Source of the DNA: Chloroflexota bacterium
Lineage (GTDB): Bacteria; Chloroflexota; Anaerolineae; Anaerolineales; Anaerolineaceae
Length of the DNA: 8,341 bases
Assembly (NCBI GenBank): GCA_029777225.1
Contig: JAKOSR010000012.1
Span: forward strand, 1 to 8,341
Direction: 5' to 3'
Below are positions 1-6,171 of this stretch, one piece after another. Each line of letters begins with the position of its first letter. Position 1 is the stretch's first letter. The notes under the pieces are model-generated. The model ran no database searches. It had not been told where the DNA came from and was given only the letters and a program-made list of their open reading frames with translations. A program made the translations under genes and the position numbers.

Positions 1-871
1 AAAAACGCTGGCGCAAAGACCAGGTCAGCGGGCCGTGGTGACGGTAGCCCTGATAGGTCCCCCAGAATTGGCACACCCGGAACCAAACGATGCTGGCAAA
101 GCTCTTCCAAAACACCTTTTCCTGCAAGGCGTATTTACTATCCTTGAGAATGTTGCGGACCGAAAGTCTGATGAAATCCAAAAAGCCGAACCGCTCGTGG
201 ATGTATAGGTGCTTGAAGGCGATAGCCTCACGCCGGTAGCGGTTATAAACGCCCCTGGGTGTCTCTTCATGCACATGCGCGATTTCCGCCTCAGGCGCGT
301 AATGGATTTTATAACCACTATCCAGCGCCCATTGGCCCCAGGCCAAATCCTCAAGCCCGGGCAGGCCCTCATCATAGGGGTGTTCCACTACCAAACTCCG
401 CCGGACCGCGGCGTTGGCGTTATTGCAAAAAGCCGTGTCCTGGTAGGGCTGGGTCTCGTTGGGGTACCAGCTCTTAAAAATTTGGTCCTCTGAAAACTTG
501 GTGGTTTCCGCCCCGCGCTGCTTGCCATACACCAGGGCAATTTTTGGGTCAGCGAAGGCTTCCAGCAACTTCTCCAGCCAGTCCGGGTAAATGGGGTAAA
601 CATGCGCGCTGGCAAACACCAAAAACTCACCAGTAGCCGCCGCGATACCCAGGTTCAGGGAGCGCCCAAACGTGAACGCCTCAGGAGCAATTTGAACCAC
701 CCGCGCCCCATGTTCCTGCGCGATGCGCACCGTATCATCCCGCGAACCGGAATCCACCAGGATGACTTCCACATCCCGCATCGTTTGCTGTTCAATGCCC
801 GTCAGCAAACGCCCGATATGTTTCCCTTCATTGTAGGAACGGATGATGATGGAACAGGTTGGTTCTGACAA
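1..871 (-). CDS. Family 2 glycosyltransferase, C-terminus cut by window edge
   Basis: Predicted GT2 (GT-A fold) enzyme that moves a sugar from a nucleotide-sugar donor to a growing glycan, probably cell-surface polysaccharide. 290 residues are visible and no stop is reached. The N-terminus has the GT2 nucleotide-binding start (CSIIIRSYNEGKHIG, residues 6-20) followed by VDSGSRDDT (39-47). Where many GT2 enzymes have DxD, this one reads ASAHVYP (87-93), as in a known subgroup of GT2 proteins. CNNANAAVRR (149-158), the acidic LEDLAW (173-178, probable catalytic base region) and AHVHEE (198-203) complete the family pattern. The start is a TTG at 871: no in-frame ATG exists upstream, AAGG lies 7 bases before it, and the conserved sequence begins at once after it. 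A GTG 30 codons upstream is less likely. The acceptor and donor sugar are unknown. The gene follows the sugar-importer operon on the same strand but is separated from it by a terminator. Confidence 0.88.
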   Translation of the reverse strand, partial: MSEPTCSIIIRSYNEGKHIGRLLTGIEQQTMRDVEVILVDSGSRDDTVRIAQEHGARVVQIAPEAFTFGRSLNLGIAAATGEFLVFASAHVYPIYPDWLEKLLEAFADPKIALVYGKQRGAETTKFSEDQIFKSWYPNETQPYQDTAFCNNANAAVRRSLVVEHPYDEGLPGLEDLAWGQWALDSGYKIHYAPEAEIAHVHEETPRGVYNRYRREAIAFKHLYIHERFGFLDFIRLSVRNILKDSKYALQEKVFWKSFASIVWFRVCQFWGTYQGYRHHGPLTWSLRQRF

Positions 872-932
872 GATGACGCCTTCAGTAACTCGGTTTTCCT
901 GCCTCGATGGGCGGATATGATTTTGAACCCTT

Positions 933-938
933 ATGATA
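933..938 (-). promoter_or_regulatory. Possible -10 box for the glycosyltransferase
   Basis: On the minus strand this reads TATCAT, one mismatch from TATAAT, about 62 bases before the TTG start. The hexamer 17 bases further upstream (GTGCAA) resembles TTGACA poorly. The gene probably needs its own promoter because a terminator stands upstream, but this assignment is tentative. Confidence 0.3.
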
Positions 939-993
939 CCCCAGCCCGCGAAGTTTTGCACCGGTAATAGCTCGCTTTCCTTACAACCAAGCA

Positions 994-1020
994 AAAACCC
1001 CCGGCCAGGCCAGGGGTTTT
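994..1020 (-). terminator. Rho-independent terminator after gguB
   Basis: An 8-bp perfect stem (AAAACCCC at 994-1001 against GGGGTTTT at 1013-1020) continues after one C-A mismatch with two more G-C pairs and a 5-base loop. Read on the minus strand, a GC-rich hairpin ends in TTTTT, 31 bases past the gguB stop codon. Because the stem carries A and T tracts at its ends it would also work on the plus strand (followed by TTTTGTTTTG), so it may act in both directions. It separates the importer operon from the glycosyltransferase gene. Confidence 0.8.
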
Positions 1021-1050
1021 GTTTTGCAGGATAAGCCCTTCCGCGCCGGG

Positions 1051-2256
1051 TTACTTCTTGCGGGTCGCCAGGTCAACAATCACAGCCAGCACCAGCACGG
1101 CGCCGCGTACGATGTATTGCACGGAGATGTCAATTCCCATCAGGTTCATACCGCTGGTGAGCGACATCATCACCAGGGCGCCGACGATGGAACCCGTGAT
1201 GCTGCCAACCCCGCCCGAAGCAGAAACCCCGCCCACGAACGCCGCGGCAATCGCGTCCGTTTCAAAGCCAAGGCCCGCGGTCGTGGTCGCCGATTGCAAC
1301 CGGGAGGCATACATGATGCCGGATAGCGCCGAGAGGAAACCCATCGCGCCGAAAACAATGAAGGTGATGTTGGGCACGCTGATGCCGCTCAGCTCCGCGG
1401 CTTCTGGGTTGCCACCCACCGCGAAGATGTGCCGGCCCAACGGGGTCTTGAGCGTAATGAACTGGAACAGTGCCACAACCAACATCACGATGACCAGGCT
1501 CCACGAAATGCCGTTGTAACCAGAGAGTAACCACGCGATGTAGCCAATCACCACCGAGGTCAGGATTAACTGAGGGATGAAAAGGTACATCGGTAACACT
1601 TCGAAATTGTAGGAAATCTTCTTCTTACGGCTGTTAATGGCGCTGATGATCGCGAAGATAATCGCGATGACACCAATCAGCAAGGTAATCTTGTGATTGT
1701 TGTCAAGGAAGCCAAAATCGGGGATATCCGGGATGAATCCGTTCCCGATTGCATTGAAAATCTTGTCCTTGATGATGATTGTCCCGGTTCCCATGGTCAC
1801 CAACAGCAGCGCCCCGCGGAAAATTAACCCGGCCGCCATGGTGGAGACAAACGCGGGCACCCGCAGTTTGGCAATTGGCGTTGAGGTGAGCAGCCCCGAG
1901 AGAACCCCCAGGATGAGCACGGCAGGGATGACGGCGTAAACCGGCAGCCCCCAGCGGGTCATTGCGATGGCGGAAAACGCGCCCAAGAAACCAGCCAGGT
2001 AACCCACCGAAAGGTCAATGTGGCGGATGATGATGACGAGCGTCATGCCCACGGCCAGCACAGCGATGTACCCCATTTGGTTAAGCAGGTTGCTGAGGTT
2101 GCGGGAGGAGATGAACACTTTGTTGGTCGTAAACGCGAAGAACACCATGATGAAAATCAGGGCGATGAACATGAAATACTGACCAATGTTGGCTGTAAAC
2201 AGCCGGGTAATTTCCTGCAATACAGATCGTTTGTTGTCTTTAGGATCTCCTGACAT
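1051..2256 (-). CDS. gguB: Sugar ABC transporter permease, GguB/MmsB type
   Basis: Inner-membrane channel subunit of a CUT2-family monosaccharide importer, partner of the ATPase encoded just upstream. 401 residues, about 80 longer than ribose permease RbsC; this length, with an extra charged loop and helix in the middle (around NSRKKKISYNF), matches the GguB branch annotated for multiple monosaccharides (also called MmsB). Many hydrophobic helices are evident. Family signatures are AVGMTLVIIIRHIDLSVG near the N-terminal third, the cytoplasmic coupling segment AVGGNPEAAELSGI, and DAIAAAFVGGVSASGGVGS near the C-terminus. The start is the ATG at 2256, preceded by GAGGAG with a 7-base gap. That ribosome site overlaps the gguA stop codon, so translation of the two genes is probably coupled. 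A TTG five codons upstream lies within the ribosome site and is rejected. The substrate cannot be told from the permease. Confidence 0.92.
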   Translation of the reverse strand: MSGDPKDNKRSVLQEITRLFTANIGQYFMFIALIFIMVFFAFTTNKVFISSRNLSNLLNQMGYIAVLAVGMTLVIIIRHIDLSVGYLAGFLGAFSAIAMTRWGLPVYAVIPAVLILGVLSGLLTSTPIAKLRVPAFVSTMAAGLIFRGALLLVTMGTGTIIIKDKIFNAIGNGFIPDIPDFGFLDNNHKITLLIGVIAIIFAIISAINSRKKKISYNFEVLPMYLFIPQLILTSVVIGYIAWLLSGYNGISWSLVIVMLVVALFQFITLKTPLGRHIFAVGGNPEAAELSGISVPNITFIVFGAMGFLSALSGIMYASRLQSATTTAGLGFETDAIAAAFVGGVSASGGVGSITGSIVGALVMMSLTSGMNLMGIDISVQYIVRGAVLVLAVIVDLATRKK

Positions 2257-2263
2257 GATGTCT

Positions 2264-2269
2264 CTCCTC
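2264..2269 (-). promoter_or_regulatory. Ribosome binding site of gguB overlapping gguA stop
   Basis: The minus strand reads GAGGAG, 7 bases before the gguB ATG. Its first two bases are the last two of the gguA TGA stop. It fixes the gguB start and suggests that ribosomes finishing gguA restart on gguB. Confidence 0.8.
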
Positions 2270-3791
2270 AATAATCGATAGCCAATTCCATGATTTTTTC
2301 TTGCGTGGCTTCCGCGATTGGCAATTCCCCATTCACCTTGCCAGCGGACATCACGTAAACACGATCACTCATTCCAAGCACTTCAGGCAATTCCGATGAA
2401 ATCATGATAATGCTCATGCCCTTTGCGACCAGGGAATTCATGATGGTGTAAATCTCATACTTCGCCCCCACATCAATACCACGGGTGGGTTCATCCAGGA
2501 TCATCACGCCCGGCTTCACAAACAGCCACTTGCCCAACGAAACCTTTTGCTGGTTTCCACCGCTCAGATTGCGCACTTTCTGTTCGATGCTGGGTGTTTT
2601 GATGTTCAAATCCCGCTTGTATTCATTCGCGATGACGATTTCTTCGTTCTCGTTGATAATCCCGTTTTGGGCAATTTCCTTGAGGTTCGCGAGCGAAATG
2701 TTTTGTTTCACGTCCTGGATGAGGATTAAGCCGTTCCCCTTGCGGTCTTCAGTCACATACGCCATTTCAGATTTGATGGCGTCATGCGGGTTCTTGAAGT
2801 TTTGCTCTTTGCCCTTGACATAGAGTTTGCCGCTCAGTCGGTAATGGTCCGGGTTGCCAAAAATGCTCTTGGCCAACTCGGTGCGTCCTGACCCCATCAA
2901 CCCGGCAATGCCAACTATCTCGCCGGCATGCACGTTGACATTGACATGTTTGAGGATGTCCCGGCCCAGCCCGGGAGAGTACGCGCTCCAATCTTCCAGG
3001 CGTAGCACTTCATCGCCAATCTTGATGTTTTCGCGGCGGGGGAATACGTTGTCAATCGACCGGCCCACCATGTTCTTGATGAGCACCGGTTCGGTCACGT
3101 TTTCCGTGTGGGTGTCCATCGTGCAGATGGTCTTCCCATCGCGCAAAACGGTGATGGTGTCCGCGATGGCCAGCACTTCGCGCAGTTTGTGTGAAATCAG
3201 GATGCTCGTCACCCCTTGGTCCTTAAGTTCGCGGATGAGCTGCAGCAGGTTATCGCTGTCCGTCTCGTTCAACGCTGCTGTCGGCTCGTCCAGGATGAGG
3301 ATTTTCACCTCTTTCTTGAGCGCCTTGGCAATCTCGATCAGCTGTTGCTTGCCCACGCCCAAATCCTTGATTTTGGCGGACGGGTTCACATCCAGGTTGA
3401 CCTTTTTGAGGATGTCAACGGCCTGTGTGATGGTCTCATTCCAGTTGATGGACATACCCTGGGTGATTTCATTGCCCATGAAAATATTTTCATAGACGGA
3501 CAGTTCAGGGAAGAGCGCGAGTTCCTGGTAAATAATTGCGATGCCTGCTTTTTCACTGTCGTGAATGCCAGAAAATTTTTGTTCCTCGCCATCCACCAAA
3601 ATTTCACCAGTATACGAGCCGAATGGATGCACGCCGCTCAAAACCTTCATCAGCGTGGATTTTCCTGCCCCATTTTCACCTACGAGGCAGTGAATTTCAC
3701 CGCGTTTGACGCTGAAGGTAACTTTGTCCAACGCTTTTACACCCGGGAATTCTTTCGTGATGGATTTCATTTCCAGTATGGGTTTTTCCAT
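2268..3791 (-). CDS. gguA: Sugar ABC transporter ATP-binding protein, GguA/MmsA type
   Basis: Cytoplasmic ATPase that powers a CUT2-family monosaccharide importer. 507 residues, the usual size, with two fused nucleotide-binding domains. Domain 1: Walker A GENGAGKS (38-45), Q-loop Q89, signature LGVGKQQ (144-150), Walker B ILILDEP (164-170), H-loop H201. Domain 2: degenerate Walker A GLMGSGRT (297-304, Arg303 in place of Lys), signature LSGGNQQK (409-416), Walker B MILDEP (430-435), and Ser where the H-loop His would be (SSELPE). One composite ATP site is therefore intact and one degenerate, as is normal in this family (compare RbsA). The sequence between Walker A and Q-loop is closest to GguA of the ChvE-GguAB system, from recall. 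The start is the ATG at 3791, with GGAG 6 bases before it; the ATG two codons upstream abuts GGAG, and a TTG at 3839 lacks support. First gene of a two-gene operon with gguB. No binding-protein gene is adjacent. Confidence 0.94.
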   Translation of the reverse strand: MEKPILEMKSITKEFPGVKALDKVTFSVKRGEIHCLVGENGAGKSTLMKVLSGVHPFGSYTGEILVDGEEQKFSGIHDSEKAGIAIIYQELALFPELSVYENIFMGNEITQGMSINWNETITQAVDILKKVNLDVNPSAKIKDLGVGKQQLIEIAKALKKEVKILILDEPTAALNETDSDNLLQLIRELKDQGVTSILISHKLREVLAIADTITVLRDGKTICTMDTHTENVTEPVLIKNMVGRSIDNVFPRRENIKIGDEVLRLEDWSAYSPGLGRDILKHVNVNVHAGEIVGIAGLMGSGRTELAKSIFGNPDHYRLSGKLYVKGKEQNFKNPHDAIKSEMAYVTEDRKGNGLILIQDVKQNISLANLKEIAQNGIINENEEIVIANEYKRDLNIKTPSIEQKVRNLSGGNQQKVSLGKWLFVKPGVMILDEPTRGIDVGAKYEIYTIMNSLVAKGMSIIMISSELPEVLGMSDRVYVMSAGKVNGELPIAEATQEKIMELAIDY

Positions 3792-3903
3792 GCTCATCTC
3801 CAACCAACACAAAACAAAAGAAGGATAAGACTGTACCAATTAGGTCAGGCGCGCTCCAGGTTTCTAATAACAAAACCCTTGAATACCTGTTCGGCGCTTA
3901 ATA

Positions 3904-3909
3904 ATTATA
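3904..3909 (-). promoter_or_regulatory. Probable -10 box of the gguAB promoter
   Basis: The minus strand reads a perfect TATAAT in an AT-rich patch, about 113 bases before the gguA ATG. No good -35 lies 16-18 bases upstream (CCGCAC or CGCACT), which would fit a promoter that needs an activator or is controlled through the adjoining inverted repeat. Confidence 0.5.
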
Positions 3910-3915
3910 CACTTA

Positions 3916-3932
3916 CCGCATGAAAAGTGCGG
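3916..3932. promoter_or_regulatory. 17-base inverted repeat, candidate operator of gguAB
   Basis: CCGCA (3916-3920) and TGCGG (3928-3932) form perfect 5-base arms around a 7-base spacer TGAAAAG. The element covers the spacer and -35 zone of the predicted gguA promoter, a typical place for a repressor or activator of a sugar operon. No regulator gene for it is visible in the window. Confidence 0.4.
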
Positions 3933-4006
3933 AGCAATCGCTGGCGCTCCCCCGCCCGTTTTTGATAAAACTCTAACGCGCAACCCTAATTTTCACACTT
4001 TCCCGC

Positions 4007-4015
4007 TGATATAAT
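4007..4015 (+). promoter_or_regulatory. Extended -10 promoter of the CpXC gene
   Basis: TGATATAAT is a perfect TATAAT with the TGn extension, 34 bases before the ATG. No good -35 is present at standard spacing (TTTCAC ends 13 bases upstream), which extended -10 promoters tolerate. Predicted transcript start is near 4022. Confidence 0.55.
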
Positions 4016-4049
4016 GATTGCCTAGATAAAAAACACGAAACGAGAACCA

Positions 4050-5414
4050 ATGGCCAAAACATCTGTAAGTTGCCCCAACTGTCACCAGCCGATTACCATC
4101 GAGCTGACCCGCTTATTTGATATGAACACCAACCCGGACGCGAAGGAAGCTCTGCTTTCCGGTTCGGCCAATTACTTCCAATGCCCCGTCTGCAAGTACC
4201 AGGGCGTTTACCCCACGCCCATCGTCTATCACGATCCGGAAAAAGAATTGCTGCTCACCTTCTTCCCCCCCGAAATCGCCGCGCCCCTGCCAGAACAGGA
4301 ACGGGTTTTGGGCCCTATGATTAAGAAGGTGGTGGATGACCTCCCTGTCGAAAAGCGCAAGGCCTACATCTTCCGTCCCCAGGCCATGCTCACCCAGCAA
4401 CGCTTGTTCGAAACCATCCTTGAAGCGGACGGCATCACACCCGAGATGATGAAAGCGCAGCAGGAAAAACTGGCCCTCATTCAACAGCTCGCCCGGGCGA
4501 AAGCCGACGATTTGCCCGAGTTAATCGCCCAGAACGACGCGAAGGTTGACGAAGAATTTTTCGTCCTCATGTCCCGCCTGGCGCAGGCCTCCGCCGCCGC
4601 TGGCGATAGGGAAGGCGCTCAGTTGCTGGTGAACCTGCAAAAAGCCCTGCTCCAACACTCCACCTACGGCAAGGCGGCCGCCGAGGAAGCCAAAGAGTCC
4701 CGCGCGGCAGTTGAAGATTTACAGGCGCTCAGCAAATCTGGCCTCACGCGTGAGAGCCTGCTGGACCTGCTCGCCCGTTCCGCCGATAAGGAAATTCGCC
4801 TCACCACCATCGCCACCATGGCGCGCGGCGGGCTGGATTACCAGTTCTTCCAGATCTTGAGCGAACGGATTGACGCCGCAGCCGGCGAAGAGAAGAACAA
4901 GCTGGTTGCCCTGCGCGATAAGCTCCTCAACGTCACCACCGAAGTTGACCATCTCCTGGAGCTTCAATCCAGGGAAGCCAAGGCCATGCTGGACGAGCTT
5001 CTCAAGGCCGAAAACCTCGAGGAAGCCACCCAGGAGGCTCTCCCGCGTATGAACCAGGTGTTCGCGGACGTTGTCACCGCGGAGGCCCAAACCGCCCAGC
5101 AGAACAACGACCAGGAGAAGCTGAAGAAACTGGTCACCATTGTCGCCATCATGCGCCAGGCCAGCAGCTCAGGCGCTTACCTTGAAATAATCGACGCCCT
5201 CCTGCAGGTGCCAGACCAGGCTGCCCGTCGGCAGGTGCTGGAGCAGGCCGGCGACGCGGTAGACTCGGAGTTCATGCAGGTGATTAACAACCTGGTGAGC
5301 CAGTTGGAAAGTCAGAACGAAGAACCGGAAATAGTGGCAAAACTGAAGGATATCAGCCGCGAAGTGCTCCGCTTTAGCATGGAGCGCAACCTCGCCAGGG
5401 AAAACCCGGCTTAG
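4050..5414 (+). CDS. CpXC zinc-ribbon domain protein with helical C-terminal part
   Basis: 454-residue soluble protein of unknown function. The N-terminus carries two CPxC knuckles (C8/C11 in CPNC and C45/C48 in CPVC), spaced to form one zinc-ribbon, followed by YHDPEKELLLTFFPPE; this fits the CpXC domain family (PF14353, uncharacterised). From about residue 130 the protein has long Glu-, Ala-, Leu- and Gln-rich amphipathic stretches without Cys, suggesting a helical-repeat or coiled-coil scaffold. There is no signal peptide or membrane segment, so it is likely cytoplasmic. The ATG at 4050 has only a weak ribosome site (GAGAA), but the zinc-ribbon begins directly after it. Its TAG overlaps the stop codon of the convergent FHA regulator gene by three bases. 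The neighbouring kinase and FHA regulator suggest, but do not show, a link to phosphosignalling. GC content is clearly higher than in gguA. Confidence 0.85.
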   Translation: MAKTSVSCPNCHQPITIELTRLFDMNTNPDAKEALLSGSANYFQCPVCKYQGVYPTPIVYHDPEKELLLTFFPPEIAAPLPEQERVLGPMIKKVVDDLPVEKRKAYIFRPQAMLTQQRLFETILEADGITPEMMKAQQEKLALIQQLARAKADDLPELIAQNDAKVDEEFFVLMSRLAQASAAAGDREGAQLLVNLQKALLQHSTYGKAAAEEAKESRAAVEDLQALSKSGLTRESLLDLLARSADKEIRLTTIATMARGGLDYQFFQILSERIDAAAGEEKNKLVALRDKLLNVTTEVDHLLELQSREAKAMLDELLKAENLEEATQEALPRMNQVFADVVTAEAQTAQQNNDQEKLKKLVTIVAIMRQASSSGAYLEIIDALLQVPDQAARRQVLEQAGDAVDSEFMQVINNLVSQLESQNEEPEIVAKLKDISREVLRFSMERNLARENPA

Positions 5415-6055
5415 TGCGGCGTATTTTCGAATCGCAACCCATGACCCCGGACGGTGACAATATAGTCATAACCGGGGTCAACTTGATTAAGCCGCTCGCG
5501 CAGCCGGCGCACAAGCGCGTCAAAGGCTTGCTCGGTCACCCAGCGGGTATCTTCTTCCCACACCGCGTTCATGAGTTCCTCGCGTGAAACCACTTCGCCA
5601 TCGCGCTGCGAAAGCAACATTAACAAGTTGAATTGCTGGGCGGAAAGGGGCGGGTCCAGCTCCACGCCTCGCACCCACACCCGCCTGGAATTTTCATCCA
5701 GCCGTAGTTTAAAAGCGTAGGCCATCTCAGGTGGCAGGTCAGCCAGTGGGAGCGTGGCATCGGAGGTCAAAAAGATGAAGCTTTGCACGAATGCAATCCC
5801 TATTTCATCCCCTTCTGAAAGCCGCACGCGGCCCTCCACCTTTTGGCCGTTCAAAAACGTGCCATTCTTGCTGCCCAGGTCTTCCAGAATGGCGCCCTGG
5901 CCCGTGATCTCCACGCGCGCGTGCCGTCTCGAAACTTGCCTGTCCGCCACCACGATGTCAGAGCCGGCATCCCGTCCAATGACCACGTGGTCACTCAACA
6001 GCCATTGCTGCCCATCCATCAACCCTAAATTCGCGACTAATACTGGATATTCCAT
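5411..6055 (-). CDS. FHA domain / OmpR-type winged-helix transcriptional regulator
   Basis: Predicted DNA-binding protein that reads phosphothreonine. 214 residues. Residues 1-98 form an FHA domain with its phosphopeptide-binding residues present: G27-R28, S42, H45 (VSRRHA), and GSKNGTFLNG (61-70, including N64 and N69). After a short linker, residues 113-211 form an OmpR/PhoB-type winged helix: LSAQQFNLLMLLSQRDGEV, SREELMNAVW, a recognition helix near TEQAFDALVRRLRERL (174-189), and the wing RGHGLRF (203-209). There is no receiver domain, so the FHA domain probably takes its place. The order is the reverse of mycobacterial EmbR, which has the winged helix first and FHA last. The gene diverges from a Ser/Thr kinase gene, its likely partner, and converges with a 4-base overlap on the CpXC gene. 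AGGA directly abuts the ATG at 6055, an unusual zero spacing; later in-frame starts would cut into the FHA fold. Target genes are unknown, autoregulation is plausible. Confidence 0.9.
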   Translation of the reverse strand: MEYPVLVANLGLMDGQQWLLSDHVVIGRDAGSDIVVADRQVSRRHARVEITGQGAILEDLGSKNGTFLNGQKVEGRVRLSEGDEIGIAFVQSFIFLTSDATLPLADLPPEMAYAFKLRLDENSRRVWVRGVELDPPLSAQQFNLLMLLSQRDGEVVSREELMNAVWEEDTRWVTEQAFDALVRRLRERLNQVDPGYDYIVTVRGHGLRFENTPH

Positions 6056-6081
6056 TCCTGAAGGCTCAAACCCGAATCGAC

Positions 6082-6087
6082 TATAAT
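6082..6087 (+). promoter_or_regulatory. -10 box of the kinase promoter
   Basis: Perfect TATAAT, 84 bases before the kinase ATG, with predicted transcript start near 6094. The hexamer 17 bases upstream (TGAAGG) is a poor -35. It lies in inverted orientation to the -10 box of the FHA regulator, with 6 bases between the two. Confidence 0.5.
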
Positions 6088-6093
6088 AAAGTC

Positions 6094-6099
6094 ATTATA
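6094..6099 (-). promoter_or_regulatory. -10 box of the FHA regulator promoter
   Basis: The minus strand reads a perfect TATAAT, giving a predicted transcript start near 6087 and a leader of about 32 bases before the regulator ATG at 6055. The -35 zone (ATTCGG) is weak. The core overlaps that of the kinase promoter, so polymerase could probably occupy only one at a time. Confidence 0.5.
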
Positions 6100-6171
6100 A
6101 CGCATCAGGATTTCACCCGAATACGCCGAAATTCAGTGGGATCCACGTCAAACACAAACCTGGAAACATCG

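Larger units (their letters stand above)
3792..4049. other. Divergent intergenic region between gguA and the CpXC gene
   Basis: This 258-base stretch holds no convincing gene. It contains opposed -10 boxes for the two flanking genes, an inverted repeat next to the gguA promoter, and a further GGAGC/GCTCC inverted pair (3931-3935 and 3946-3950, 10 bases between). The gguA leader would be about 105 bases long if the -10 at 3904-3909 is used. I see no riboswitch fold that I can name. Confidence 0.7.

Noticed and set aside
1019..1519. Plus-strand open frame of 166 codons opposite gguB
   Set aside because: It begins next to the terminator and runs antisense to conserved permease motifs. The low-complexity translation (many Thr, Pro, Met) is typical of a shadow frame.
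3792..3839. Upstream TTG start for gguA at 3839
   Set aside because: The added residues do not resemble the GguA N-terminus, and GGAG at proper spacing marks the ATG at 3791.
3792..3903. Riboswitch or attenuator in the gguA leader
   Set aside because: The leader would be about 105 bases, but I find no strong stem or T tract in it and no recognisable ligand-binding core.
3216..3923. Plus-strand open frame of 235 codons opposite gguA
   Set aside because: It lies almost wholly antisense to a clear ABC ATPase, its translation matches no family I recognise, and it has no ribosome site of note. It is a by-product of the gguA reading frame.
6136..6171. GTG start giving the kinase 12 more residues
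   Set aside because: The extra residues are low-complexity and there is no ribosome site before the GTG; the ATG at 6172 fits the usual length before the glycine loop.
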